Origin: Fimenecus sp045631075
GTDB lineage: Bacteria; Bacillota; Clostridia; Oscillospirales; Acutalibacteraceae
Reading direction: 5' to 3'
DNA: 20,842 nt
NCBI GenBank assembly: GCA_045631075.1
Contig: JAZQUC010000116.1
Coordinates: 1-20,842 of the forward strand
Positions 1 through 7,759 of this stretch are shown piece by piece; within the stretch, counting starts at the first letter, position 1, and the number at the start of each line of letters is the position of its first letter. The translations under genes were made by a program, and so were the position numbers. The notes under the pieces are model-generated. The model was not told the origin of the DNA, ran no database searches, and worked only from the letters and a program-made list of their open reading frames with translations.

Positions 1-518
1 AGTTCGGTAGCGTTGGTACTCCACTTGATTGTTGTGAAATCAAGATTGTTAATCCTGATGAAGAAGGCGTTGGTGAAATTTATGTAAGAGGCACTAACGT
101 TATGCAGGGTTACTACAATGACCCGGAAGCAACTGCTGCTACATTTGATGGTGAATGGTTAATTACCGGTGACCATGGTAGAATTGATGAAGACGGATTC
201 TTATTTATGGTCGGTAGAAAGAAAAACCTTATTTGTCTTTCTAATGGTAAAAATGTTTCACCTGAAGAAATTGAAGACAAGCTTTCAAGAATCGAATATG
301 TTGAAGAGGTTCTTGTATATCAGGAAGACGAAAAGATTGTTGCTGAATTCTATTTGAACGAAGCTGAATATCCTGATGCTCGTGATAGAATTGATGATGA
401 CGTTGCAAAATACAATCGTGAAAATCCAATTTTCAAAAATGTTGCAAGAATTAAAATTCGTGACAAAGAATTCAAAAAGACAACAACAATGAAAATTGCA
501 AGAAATCAGAATGACTAA
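1..518 (+). CDS. AMP-binding acyl-CoA ligase, C-terminal part (5' truncated)
   Basis: Partial gene that runs off the left edge; the open frame reads from base 3 with no start in the window. It is the C-terminal part of an ANL-superfamily adenylate-forming enzyme, most like long-chain fatty acid-CoA ligases, which activate a carboxylic acid with ATP and transfer it to CoA. Visible motifs in order are GEIYVRG..VMQGYY (A5), TGDHGRIDEDGFLFMVGRKKNLI (A7/hinge), SNGKNVSPEEIE (A8), and near the end KKTTTMKIAR, which holds the A10 lysine that contacts the acyl-adenylate. The last residues are KIARNQND, so the C-terminal subdomain is complete. The substrate cannot be read from this fragment because the acyl-pocket region lies outside the window. 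An intrinsic terminator follows 10 bases after the stop, so this is the last gene of its transcript. Confidence 0.9.
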   Translation, partial: FGSVGTPLDCCEIKIVNPDEEGVGEIYVRGTNVMQGYYNDPEATAATFDGEWLITGDHGRIDEDGFLFMVGRKKNLICLSNGKNVSPEEIEDKLSRIEYVEEVLVYQEDEKIVAEFYLNEAEYPDARDRIDDDVAKYNRENPIFKNVARIKIRDKEFKKTTTMKIARNQND

Positions 519-528
519 AAACATATTA

Positions 529-566
529 AGACCTATGCAGAAACAAACTGCATAGGTCTATTTTTT
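529..566 (+). terminator. Intrinsic terminator after acyl-CoA ligase gene
   Basis: Perfect 12-bp stem (AGACCTATGCAG at 529-540, CTGCATAGGTCT at 548-559) with a 7-base loop, followed by A and six T (561-566). This is a textbook rho-independent terminator that separates the ligase from the peptidase gene. Confidence 0.93.
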
Positions 567-597
567 ATAAAATTATAATAAAAATAGTAATTTACAC

Positions 598-626
598 TTG
601 ATTTAATTTCCGAAATTTAATATTAT
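598..626 (+). promoter_or_regulatory. Putative sigma-A promoter for the M28 peptidase gene
   Basis: TTGATT (598-603), a 17-bp spacer, then TATTAT (621-626). An overlapping TATAAT lies at 624-629, at 20-bp spacing. The predicted start site is about 25 bases before the GGAGG ribosome binding site at 649-653. Called by eye. Confidence 0.55.
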
Positions 627-660
627 AATTAAGATTAGAATTTCATTTGGAGGTTATATA

Positions 661-2001
661 ATGAAAGAGGAAAACAGAAAATATGGCCAATTGGCTTATG
701 ACCTTGTAAAAAAAGCTGAAAATTTTGGCTCTCGCCTTCCAGGTTCTGAAGGTGAAAGAAAATATGCTGATTTTATGGGTGAAAAGCTTGAAGAAATTGG
801 CATCAAGGCTAAAAAAGAAGAATTTACAGTTTCACCACGTTCAGGTATTGGCGGACTTCCATATGCAGGTTGGGTTGGTATCATTTTAAGTGCACTTACA
901 TATTTTGCACTTGGTAATTATCATATTTGGTTTGCTATGGCATTCATTGGTATTGCTATGGTCATTTGGCTTGTTTGCAGTGCATTCCTTTACAAACCTT
1001 GGTTTGATATGTTTTTTAAACAAAAAATATCACAAAATATTTATGGTGAATTAGTTCCTGAAGATGGAAAATATGATTACACTATCATTCTTTCAGGTCA
1101 CACAGATACAAGCTGGAACTGGAAGCACTCAGAAAACGCATCTAAATACCCTGAAAAACCAATTTATGGTCTTATTACTACTTATGGTAAAGTTGGTTTT
1201 GGTGCTGTTTGTGTCTTCCTTACAGTAGGAATTTCGGTTGCAATGGCAATAATTTATGCTGCTGCTACTTTTGGTGTTGATTGGGCTGTTCAAAGATATT
1301 ATGGTGAATCATTATCATTTAACATCTTTACATTTGCTTTACATTTTATACCAGTAATTACTGCTATTGGTAGTGCATTTGTTGCTATGTGGAATGACCC
1401 ATCAGAAGAAAATGCTTCTAAAGGTGCTATGGATAATGCAACAGGTTGCGCCCTTAGTTATGCGGTTATAAAGTATTTCAAGGAAAACCCTGAAAAAATG
1501 CCTAAAAACTGCCGTATCGTAGATTGTAATGTAGGTTCTGAAGAAGCAGGTCTTCGTGGTTCAATGGCATTTGTTCACAAGCACAGAAATGACGATTTGA
1601 CACAGAATGCTTGGAACATCAACATTGACTCTGTTGCTGACAAAGAATACTTTGAAGTTGTTATTAAAGATGACTGGCAGGGTTGTCGTTTTGATACTGA
1701 CCTTGAAAAAATGTTCAAGGATACATTCGAAGAAATGGGTATTGAAAGCAAAACAAATGGTTGTATTCATAATCCTGTTGGTGGTTGCGATAGTACCCCA
1801 ATGACAAGAGGCGGAATTAAGTCTGTTACTTTTGCAGCACAGAATCCAATGCTTACATGGTATTATCATACTTTCCACGATAAGGCTGAACGCTTTGAAA
1901 TGGAAACAGTTGGACAGGGATTTGATGTTGTTCTCAGCGTTATTGATAAGATTGCTAAATTCCAAGAAGAAAATGGATTTAACGGTCCACAGAAGAAATA
2001 A
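661..2001 (+). CDS. Membrane-embedded M28-family metallopeptidase
   Basis: A 446-residue protein with GGAGG 7 bases before the ATG. It carries the zinc-peptidase signatures of family M28 (co-catalytic two-zinc aminopeptidases): an N-terminal SRLPGSEGER motif (24-33), SGHTDT (H147, D149), GAMDNATG (D258), SEEAGLRGS (E294/E295), NIDSV (D323) and YYHTFHD (H403, D407). These match the family's H-D-EE-D-H ligand and catalytic order, so activity is likely. The architecture is unusual. Hydrophobic segments at about 68-85 and 88-110 precede the first ligand. Two more, at about 179-203 and 222-244, fall between H147 and D258, where ordinary M28 domains have a short loop. No signal peptide is seen. Four segments in two hairpins would put all catalytic motifs on one side of the membrane, probably the cytoplasm. 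It has its own promoter and terminator and lies just upstream of a branched-chain amino acid importer. The substrate is unknown. Confidence 0.85.
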   Translation: MKEENRKYGQLAYDLVKKAENFGSRLPGSEGERKYADFMGEKLEEIGIKAKKEEFTVSPRSGIGGLPYAGWVGIILSALTYFALGNYHIWFAMAFIGIAMVIWLVCSAFLYKPWFDMFFKQKISQNIYGELVPEDGKYDYTIILSGHTDTSWNWKHSENASKYPEKPIYGLITTYGKVGFGAVCVFLTVGISVAMAIIYAAATFGVDWAVQRYYGESLSFNIFTFALHFIPVITAIGSAFVAMWNDPSEENASKGAMDNATGCALSYAVIKYFKENPEKMPKNCRIVDCNVGSEEAGLRGSMAFVHKHRNDDLTQNAWNINIDSVADKEYFEVVIKDDWQGCRFDTDLEKMFKDTFEEMGIESKTNGCIHNPVGGCDSTPMTRGGIKSVTFAAQNPMLTWYYHTFHDKAERFEMETVGQGFDVVLSVIDKIAKFQEENGFNGPQKK

Positions 2002-2009
2002 CAATCTTA

Positions 2010-2042
2010 AAAAGGTGTGGCTTTAAGTCATACCTTTTTTAA
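2010..2042 (+). terminator. Intrinsic terminator after the M28 peptidase gene
   Basis: Stem AAAAGGTGTGGC (2010-2021) pairs with GTCATACCTTTT (2027-2038) using two G-U pairs. The loop has 5 bases and a T tract runs on to 2040. Confidence 0.85.
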
Positions 2043-2073
2043 TTTAAATGTTATAAAAAATCATGAAAAATAA

Positions 2074-2102
2074 TTGACTTATTTAATAAATTGGTGTATA
2101 TT
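2074..2102 (+). promoter_or_regulatory. Putative sigma-A promoter of the liv operon
   Basis: TTGACT (2074-2079), a 17-bp spacer, then TATATT (2097-2102). This is close to consensus and about 60 bases before the livJ ribosome binding site. No clear CodY-type box or T-box leader was seen upstream; the leader is too short for a T-box. Confidence 0.7.
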
Positions 2103-2124
2103 TACTTTATCTATTTAAAGAGAT

Positions 2125-2145
2125 ACACAACTACAACGGTTGTGT
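2125..2145 (+). promoter_or_regulatory. Small hairpin in the livJ 5' leader
   Basis: ACACAAC (2125-2131) and GTTGTGT (2139-2145) form a 7-bp inverted repeat with a 7-base loop, ending about 10 bases before the AAGGAGG ribosome binding site. It has no T tract, so it is not a terminator. It could stabilise the mRNA 5' end or be a protein or operator site. Function unknown. Confidence 0.4.
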
Positions 2146-2168
2146 GAAAAATTAAGGAGGAAATTCTT

Positions 2169-3335
2169 ATGAAAAACTTAAAGAAAGTTCTCGCTGTGCT
2201 CGTAGCATTGACACTTGTTGTTACTTGCTTTGCAGCTTGCGGCGGAGACAAAAAACCAAACGAAGATGCTAATGTTCTTAAAATCGGCTTTAGTGGTCCT
2301 CTCACAGGTGACTACGCACAGTACGGTAACGGTGTTAAGAACGGTGCTCAGCTTGCTATTGATGAAATCAATGCTGCAGGTGGCATTAACGGTATGAAGC
2401 TTGAACTCAATGCACAGGACGACGAAGGCGACCCAGAAAAAGCTGTTAACGCTTACAACACACTTGTTGGTTGGGGTATGAAGTTATCTCTTGGTACAGT
2501 TACTTCAGGTGCTTGTATCGCATTCCAGGGTGAAGCTAAAAACGAAAATATGTTCGTACTTACTCCATCAGCTACTGCTGTAGAAGCTATTGATGGCGAT
2601 AACGCATTCCGTGTTTGTTTCTCAGACCCTAACCAGGGTGTTGCTTCTGCTGACTACATTGCAGACAACAAGGTTGCTGAAAAAGTTGCTGTTATCTATG
2701 AATCATCTAACGCATATTCAGCAGGTATCTATGATAAATTTGCTGCACAGGCAAAAGTTAAGAATCTTAACGTAGTTGAAGTTCAGTCTTTCACAAGTGA
2801 TACAAAAACTGACTTCTCAGCTCAGATTCAGGCTATTAAGTCATCAGGCGCTGACCTTGTATTCCTTCCAATCTACTATAGTGAAGCACAGCTTATCTTA
2901 ACTCAGGCTAAGGCTGCTGGACTTAATGTTAAGTTCTTTGGTTGTGACGGTCTTGACGGTATCCTTACAATCCCTAACTTTGATACATCACTTTGCGAAG
3001 GCGTAATGCTTCTTACTCCTTTTGCTGCTGACGCTACAGATAAGTACACAGTTAACTTTGTTACAAAGTATAAAGATGCTTATGGCGTTGACACAATGAA
3101 CCAGTTTGCTGCTGATGCTTATGATGCAATCTACATCATTAAGGCTGCTATTGAAAAAGCAGGCATTACAGCTGATATGGACGCATCAGCTATCTGTGAT
3201 GCACTTAAAGTTGCTATGACAGAAATCACAGTTGACGGTGTTACAGGTACAGGTATTACATGGACAGCAGATGGCGAACCTTCAAAGGCTCCTAAGGCTG
3301 TTATCATCGAAAACGGTGCATATAAAGCTCTTTAA
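2169..3335 (+). CDS. livJ: Branched-chain amino acid ABC transporter, substrate-binding lipoprotein
   Basis: A 388-residue periplasmic-binding-protein type I (Leu/Ile/Val-binding family) receptor that captures amino acids outside the cell for the LivHMGF importer. A Lys-rich N-terminus and hydrophobic stretch end in lipobox FAAC with the lipidated cysteine at 24, as expected for a Gram-positive membrane-anchored receptor. The mature part begins with the family signature LKIGFSGPLTGDYAQYG and continues with AIDEINAAGGINGMKLEL and ..DDEGDPEKAVNAYNTLV. AAGGAGG precedes the start. It is the first gene of the liv operon and is followed by a strong hairpin that probably sets its expression above that of the membrane genes. 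Ligand specificity (Leu/Ile/Val or another amide or amino acid) is inferred from the family and operon only. Confidence 0.95.
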   Translation: MKNLKKVLAVLVALTLVVTCFAACGGDKKPNEDANVLKIGFSGPLTGDYAQYGNGVKNGAQLAIDEINAAGGINGMKLELNAQDDEGDPEKAVNAYNTLVGWGMKLSLGTVTSGACIAFQGEAKNENMFVLTPSATAVEAIDGDNAFRVCFSDPNQGVASADYIADNKVAEKVAVIYESSNAYSAGIYDKFAAQAKVKNLNVVEVQSFTSDTKTDFSAQIQAIKSSGADLVFLPIYYSEAQLILTQAKAAGLNVKFFGCDGLDGILTIPNFDTSLCEGVMLLTPFAADATDKYTVNFVTKYKDAYGVDTMNQFAADAYDAIYIIKAAIEKAGITADMDASAICDALKVAMTEITVDGVTGTGITWTADGEPSKAPKAVIIENGAYKAL

Positions 3336-3370
3336 TTCATAAATTAAAGATAAGTTATAATAAACAATTG

Positions 3371-3405
3371 GTATGCCGTATGGTGTTTTCCATACGGCAT
3401 ACTTT
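3371..3405 (+). terminator. Strong intercistronic hairpin between livJ and livH
   Basis: Perfect 13-bp stem, GTATGCCGTATGG (3371-3383) and CCATACGGCATAC (3390-3402), with a 6-base loop but only three T before AAGC. The short T tract suggests partial termination or an mRNA-protecting hairpin rather than a full stop. No clear promoter was found between it and livH, so the downstream genes are probably expressed by readthrough. Confidence 0.75.
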
Positions 3406-3477
3406 AAGCTATATATGAACTTTTAAAAGAATCATTAAAAGTGGTTTTTTTAAAAATTCATATTTGGAGGAGAATAT

Positions 3478-4359
3478 ATGGAATTTTTATCATATCTTGT
3501 TTCCGGTATAAGCCTTGGTAGTATCTATGCTCTTATTGCCCTTGGATACACAATGGTTTACGGTATTGCAAAAATGCTTAACTTCGCTCATGGTGATGTT
3601 ATCATGGTTGGTGGTTTTGCAATTTACACATTAAGTACAACTATGGGACTTCCACCTATTGCAGGTGTTCTTGGTTCAATCATAATTTGTACTCTTCTTG
3701 GTGTTACTATTGAAAAGGTTGCTTACAGCCCACTCAGAAAGGCATCATCACTTGCTGTTCTTATTACAGCAATCGGTGTAAGCTATCTTTTACAAAACAC
3801 TGCACTTCTCGTATTCGGTTCAGGTACAAAGAGTTTTACATCTGTTGTAAAACTTGACCCTATTGTATTATTTAATGGTGAACTCGTTATCTCAGGTGAA
3901 ACAATTGCAACAATTGTAATATCTGTTATCATTATGATTTGCCTTACAATTTTCATTAACAAATCAAAGCCTGGACGTGCTATGCTTGCTGTTTCTGAAG
4001 ACAGAGGCGCTGCTCAGCTTATGGGTATCAACGTAAATAGCACAATTTCTCTTACATTCGCTATCGGTTCAGCATTGGCTGCTGTTGCAGGTGCTCTTCT
4101 TTGCTCTGCATACCCTGCCCTTTCACCTACAACAGGCGCTATGCCTGGTATTAAGGCATTTACAGCTGCTGTATTTGGCGGAATTGGTTCTATTCCAGGC
4201 GCAATGATTGGTGGCATTGTTCTTGGTGTTATCGAAAACCTTAGTAAGGGTTATATTTCAACTCAGCTTTCTGATGCTATTGTTTTCTCTGTTTTAATTA
4301 TTGTTCTTCTTGTTAAGCCAACAGGCTTACTTGGTAAGAAAATCAGTGAGAAAGTGTGA
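3478..4359 (+). CDS. livH: Branched-chain amino acid ABC transporter permease (LivH)
   Basis: A 293-residue integral membrane protein and one half of the translocation pore of the liv importer. It starts close to the typical LivH pattern, with a long hydrophobic first segment and the signature YALIALGYTMVYGIAKMLNFAHGD (about 17-40). It has about eight hydrophobic segments and the cytoplasmic coupling region RAMLAVSEDRGAAQLMGINV, which would contact the ATPases. The length is normal. GGAGG lies at 3466-3470, 7 bases before the ATG. The next gene begins 10 bases after its stop, so the two subunits are probably translated in balance. Confidence 0.95.
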   Translation: MEFLSYLVSGISLGSIYALIALGYTMVYGIAKMLNFAHGDVIMVGGFAIYTLSTTMGLPPIAGVLGSIIICTLLGVTIEKVAYSPLRKASSLAVLITAIGVSYLLQNTALLVFGSGTKSFTSVVKLDPIVLFNGELVISGETIATIVISVIIMICLTIFINKSKPGRAMLAVSEDRGAAQLMGINVNSTISLTFAIGSALAAVAGALLCSAYPALSPTTGAMPGIKAFTAAVFGGIGSIPGAMIGGIVLGVIENLSKGYISTQLSDAIVFSVLIIVLLVKPTGLLGKKISEKV

Positions 4360-4369
4360 GGTGGCTAAT

Positions 4370-5440
4370 ATGATTAAACAAAAGAACAAGCTTAACAATA
4401 CAACAAAAAACAACCTCACAACTTATGGTATTCTTATCGGATTATTTGCATTTGCATTTATAATGTCTGAAACAGGCAATATGTCAAGACTTCTTCAAGG
4501 TCTTCTTGTACCACTTTGCACATATTCAATTCTTGCTGTTTCATTAAACCTTGTTGTTGGTATTCTTGGAGACCTTTCCTTAGGACACGCAGGATTTATG
4601 TGTGTTGGTGCATATGCTAGTGCATTTTTCTCTGTTGTTACTGAAGATATGATTGAACAAAGTTGGCTCAGATTTTTAATCGCTCTTTTATTGGGCGGTA
4701 TTTCTGCTGGTATCTTTGGTCTTATTATCGGTATTCCTGTTCTTCGTCTTAAAGGCGACTATCTTGCAATCGTTACATTGGCGTTTGGTGAAATTATCAA
4801 AAATATCGTAAACCTACTTTATGTTGGTGTGGATTCTAACGGATTCCATATTTCAATTAAGAGTGCTAATGATTTAGGTCTTGAACCTGACGGCAAAATG
4901 CTTATTAAAGGTGCACTCGGTATTACAGGTACACCAAAAGACTCAAACTTTGTTATTGGTTTTATCTTACTCTTGATTACAGTTATTGTTTCACTTAATC
5001 TTATCAACTCAAGAACAGGTCGTGCAGTTATGTCAATTCGTGACAACAGAATTGCTGCACAATCAATCGGTATAAACGTAACAAAGTATAAACTTATTAT
5101 TTTCACAATTTCAGCATTCTTTGCAGGTATTGCAGGTGTATTATACGCACACAATCTTAACTCACTTGCTGCTACAACTAAAAACTTCGGATATAATATG
5201 TCTATTCTTATTCTTGTTTTCGTTGTTCTTGGTGGTATCGGTAGTATTCGTGGTTCATTTATTGCTGCAATTATTCTTACAGCTCTTCCTGAACTTTTAA
5301 GAGGTGTTGGCGAATACAGAATGCTCTTCTATGCGATTCTTCTTATCGTAATGATGATTGTTAATAATAATGAAAAATTCAAAGCAATTACAAATAAATT
5401 TGGCAAAAAGAAGTCAGCAAACAAGGGAGGTAACATCTGA
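4370..5440 (+). CDS. livM: Branched-chain amino acid ABC transporter permease (LivM)
   Basis: A 356-residue partner permease of LivH. The open frame extends upstream to 4301 inside livH, but the ATG at 4370 is preferred because GAGGTGG lies 4-10 bases upstream and the protein then starts with a polar Lys/Asn-rich tail (MIKQKNKLNN) typical of a cytoplasmic N-terminus. Family landmarks are LNLVVGILGDLSLGHAGFM in the first third, the coupling loop GRAVMSIRDNRIAAQSIGINV, and GGIGSIRGSFIAA near the end. It finishes with a basic tail (KFGKKKSANKGG). Its TGA stop overlaps the livG ATG by one base (TGATG), a sign of translational coupling. Confidence 0.94.
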   Translation: MIKQKNKLNNTTKNNLTTYGILIGLFAFAFIMSETGNMSRLLQGLLVPLCTYSILAVSLNLVVGILGDLSLGHAGFMCVGAYASAFFSVVTEDMIEQSWLRFLIALLLGGISAGIFGLIIGIPVLRLKGDYLAIVTLAFGEIIKNIVNLLYVGVDSNGFHISIKSANDLGLEPDGKMLIKGALGITGTPKDSNFVIGFILLLITVIVSLNLINSRTGRAVMSIRDNRIAAQSIGINVTKYKLIIFTISAFFAGIAGVLYAHNLNSLAATTKNFGYNMSILILVFVVLGGIGSIRGSFIAAIILTALPELLRGVGEYRMLFYAILLIVMMIVNNNEKFKAITNKFGKKKSANKGGNI

Positions 5441-6198
5441 TGGCATTACTCGAAGTTAAAGGTCTTGGTATTGTTTTTGGTGGTCTCCACGCTGTTGAAA
5501 ACTTTAGTCTCTCTCTTGAAAAAGGTAGTCTTTATGGTCTTATTGGCCCAAACGGTGCAGGTAAGACAACAGTTTTTAACCTTCTTACAGGTGTATATAA
5601 GCCAACAACAGGTAATTTTTTCCTTGAAGGTGAAAAACTTAACGGCAAGTCCCCTGTTGAAATCAATAAAGCTGGTATTGCACGTACTTTCCAAAATATC
5701 AGACTTTTCAAAAATCTTTCTGTTCTTGATAACGTAAAGCTTGGTCTTCACAATCAGGTTAAATATTCAACAATTGAAGGAATTTTTCGTCTTCCAAGAT
5801 ATTTTTCAGCAGAAAAGAAAATGAATAAAAAGGCAATGGAGCTTCTTAAAGTTTTTGACCTTGAAAACGAAGCTGATACATTGGCTGATAATCTTCCTTA
5901 TGGTAAACAGAGAAAGCTTGAAATTGCTCGTGCATTGGCTACTAATCCTAAACTCTTACTCCTTGATGAACCTGCTGCAGGTATGAATCCAAGCGAAACA
6001 CAGGAGCTTATGGATACAATTCGTTTTGTTCGTGACGAATTTGATATGACTATACTTCTTATTGAACACGATATGAAACTTGTTAGCGGTATCTGTGAAG
6101 AAGTTACTGTTCTTAACTTTGGTGAAGAACTTGCACAAGGTAAAACAAGTGAAGTTCTTAATAACCCAGAAGTTATCAAAGCATATTTAGGTGATTAA
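5440..6198 (+). CDS. livG: Branched-chain amino acid ABC transporter ATP-binding protein (LivG)
   Basis: A 252-residue cytoplasmic ATPase that powers the importer as a heterodimer with LivF. Walker A is GPNGAGKTT (36-44). The LivG-type Q-loop region RTFQNIRLFKNLSVLDNV follows, then the signature LPYGKQRKLEIARAL, Walker B LLLLDEPAAGMN and the switch histidine in LIEHDM. The region between Q-loop and signature, with the ..IFRLPRYFSAEKKMNKKA.. stretch, is the LivG-specific insertion. GGGAGG lies 9 bases before the start, inside the end of livM. A 12-base gap with AAGGAGG separates it from livF. Confidence 0.95.
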   Translation: MALLEVKGLGIVFGGLHAVENFSLSLEKGSLYGLIGPNGAGKTTVFNLLTGVYKPTTGNFFLEGEKLNGKSPVEINKAGIARTFQNIRLFKNLSVLDNVKLGLHNQVKYSTIEGIFRLPRYFSAEKKMNKKAMELLKVFDLENEADTLADNLPYGKQRKLEIARALATNPKLLLLDEPAAGMNPSETQELMDTIRFVRDEFDMTILLIEHDMKLVSGICEEVTVLNFGEELAQGKTSEVLNNPEVIKAYLGD

Positions 6199-6210
6199 GG
6201 AGGAATAGGT

Positions 6211-6924
6211 ATGGCACCACTTTTAAAAGTAGATAATATCGAAGTATATTATGGTATGATTAAAGCTTTAAAAGGTGTTTCTTTTGAAGTTAATAAAGGT
6301 GAAATTGTTGCTCTTATCGGTGCAAACGGTGCAGGTAAAACAACTATTCTTCACACAGTCACAGGTCTTTTGAAACCAAAGACAGGTACAATTATGTACA
6401 AAGATAATGATATTACAAAAACTCCCGCTCATAAAATTGTTACAATGGGTATGGCGCATGTTCCTGAAGGAAGAAGAATTTTTCAACAGCTTTCTGTTCT
6501 TGACAACATTAAGCTTGGAGCATACACAAGAAAAGATAAAGATGAAATTGAAGCAACATTAAACTATGTATATGAAAGGTTCCCACGTCTTAAAGAAAGA
6601 AAAAATCAGGTTGCTGGTACTCTTTCTGGTGGTGAACAGCAAATGCTTGCTATGGGACGTGCTTTAATGTCAAAGCCTGATTTCATTTTAATGGACGAAC
6701 CTTCAATGGGTCTTTCTCCCCTTCTTGTATCTGAAATTTTTGATATTATTAAGGCAATTAATGATAATGGTACAACTGTTCTTCTTGTTGAACAAAATGC
6801 AAAAAAAGCTCTTTCAATTGCTGACAGAGCCTATGTTCTTGAAACTGGTTCAATAGTTCTTTCAGGTGATGCTAAAGACCTTATGAATGACGAATCTGTT
6901 AAAAAGGCATATCTTAGTGAATGA
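6211..6924 (+). CDS. livF: Branched-chain amino acid ABC transporter ATP-binding protein (LivF)
   Basis: A 237-residue second ATPase of the liv importer. It opens with LLKVDNIEVYYGMIKALKGV, characteristic of LivF. Walker A is GANGAGKTT (37-45), the LivF-type GMAHVPEGRRIFQQLSV follows, the signature is LSGGEQQMLAMGRAL, Walker B is FILMDEPSMGLSPLL and the switch region is LLVEQNA. The length matches the family. AAGGAGG lies about 7 bases upstream. The last codons sit 20 bases before the next gene's start, so the kinase-like gene downstream is probably cotranscribed. Confidence 0.95.
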   Translation: MAPLLKVDNIEVYYGMIKALKGVSFEVNKGEIVALIGANGAGKTTILHTVTGLLKPKTGTIMYKDNDITKTPAHKIVTMGMAHVPEGRRIFQQLSVLDNIKLGAYTRKDKDEIEATLNYVYERFPRLKERKNQVAGTLSGGEQQMLAMGRALMSKPDFILMDEPSMGLSPLLVSEIFDIIKAINDNGTTVLLVEQNAKKALSIADRAYVLETGSIVLSGDAKDLMNDESVKKAYLSE

Positions 6925-6944
6925 TCCTGAAAGGTGGTCAAATT

Positions 6945-7574
6945 ATGGATAATAAAATCGTTATAACTATTGCTCGTGGTTACGGTAGTGGTGGTAAGAC
7001 AGTAGGCAAAATGCTTTCTAAAGAATTGAATATCCCCTTCTATGACCGCGAAATTCTTTATATGGCTTCTGATGACAGTGGTATTAATTTAAACCTTTTC
7101 CAGAAACATGACGAAGAAATTAGTCTTGGATTATTTGACTCTTCAACAAAACAATATAGTGGTAATGTTATTCCACCTGAAGATAGTAAATTTACATCAA
7201 AGGAAAATTTATTTAACTATCAAGCAAAGATAATTAAATCACTTGCAGAAAAAGAATCATGTATTATCGTTGGTAGATGTGCTGATTACATCTTAAAAGA
7301 TAATAATGATGTTATAAAAGTATTTATTTGGGCACCACACGAAGTTTGTGTTAATACAATTAGTAACATGTTTGGTATGAGTGAAAAAGATGCTGATAAG
7401 AAAATACGCAAAATTGATAAGCATCGTAGTGAACATTATCACTATTACACTTGCCGTAACTGGGACAATGCAAGAAACTATGACCTTTGTCTTAACAGTG
7501 CTGATTTAGGTTTTGATGGTTGCGTTGAAGCTATTAAAGCTTACATAAATGTTTTAAAGAATGTAAAAAAATAA
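6945..7574 (+). CDS. Cytidylate kinase-like (AAA_26) protein in the liv operon
   Basis: A 209-residue P-loop protein of the cytidylate-kinase-like family common in Clostridia. It is distinct from the true Cmk, and its substrate is not established. It begins IVITIARGYGSGGKTVGKML, where GYGSGGKT (12-19) is a modified Walker A, followed by IPFYDREIL. Later motifs are CIIVGRCADYIL, VFIWAP and a C-terminal region with RSEHYHYYTCRNWDNARNYDLCLNS, typical of the family. The open frame allows an upstream ATG at 6921 that overlaps the livF stop. The ATG at 6945 is preferred because AAGGTGG (6931-6937) is correctly spaced from it and the family motif starts a few residues later. No promoter separates it from livF, and a terminator follows. 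Its role in the operon is unknown. Confidence 0.85.
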   Translation: MDNKIVITIARGYGSGGKTVGKMLSKELNIPFYDREILYMASDDSGINLNLFQKHDEEISLGLFDSSTKQYSGNVIPPEDSKFTSKENLFNYQAKIIKSLAEKESCIIVGRCADYILKDNNDVIKVFIWAPHEVCVNTISNMFGMSEKDADKKIRKIDKHRSEHYHYYTCRNWDNARNYDLCLNSADLGFDGCVEAIKAYINVLKNVKK

Positions 7575-7581
7575 CAATCTA

Positions 7582-7613
7582 AAGGCTACCTAAATTGGTA
7601 GCCTTATTATTTT
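7582..7613 (+). terminator. Intrinsic terminator of the liv operon
   Basis: Stem AAGGCTACC (7582-7590) and GGTAGCCTT (7597-7605), 6-base loop, then ATTATTTT. It closes the transcript running from livJ through the kinase-like gene. Confidence 0.85.
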
Positions 7614-7699
7614 GCCCTAAAACGCTCTAAAACTGCTTTATATTTAAAATATTACAATAAATGTTATTGTTATATAAAAAACTCATATACGTCAATATA

Positions 7700-7734
7700 A
7701 AAGAAAATATCCCCCTATCCAACAGGATAAGGGG
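7700..7734 (-). terminator. Intrinsic terminator of the nhaC-like gene
   Basis: Read on the minus strand, CCCCTTATCC/GGATAGGGGG (7734-7725 and 7720-7711) form a 10-bp stem with one mismatch and a 4-base loop, followed by a T-rich tail (7710-7700). The roughly 85 bases between this and the liv terminator are AT-rich and show nothing recognisable. Confidence 0.75.
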
Positions 7735-7759
7735 AATTAAAATTAATCTTAATATTTAA

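Noticed and set aside
1561..2004. 147-codon minus-strand open frame opposite the M28 peptidase
   Set aside because: Composition is unlike a protein, there is no ribosome binding site, and it lies fully antisense to a gene with clear catalytic motifs.
2102..2168. Riboswitch or T-box leader before livJ
   Set aside because: The leader is about 60 bases with only one 7-bp hairpin and no terminator, too short for a T-box or known amino acid riboswitch.
4301..4369. Upstream extension of livM to an ATG inside livH
   Set aside because: The ATG at 4370 has a well-placed GAGGTGG and gives a normal cytoplasmic N-terminus. The extension has no ribosome binding site and adds a non-family sequence.
7614..7699. 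AT-rich gap between convergent terminators as a small RNA or gene
   Set aside because: No ribosome binding site with a credible frame, and no promoter leading to a terminator; only short chance inverted repeats.
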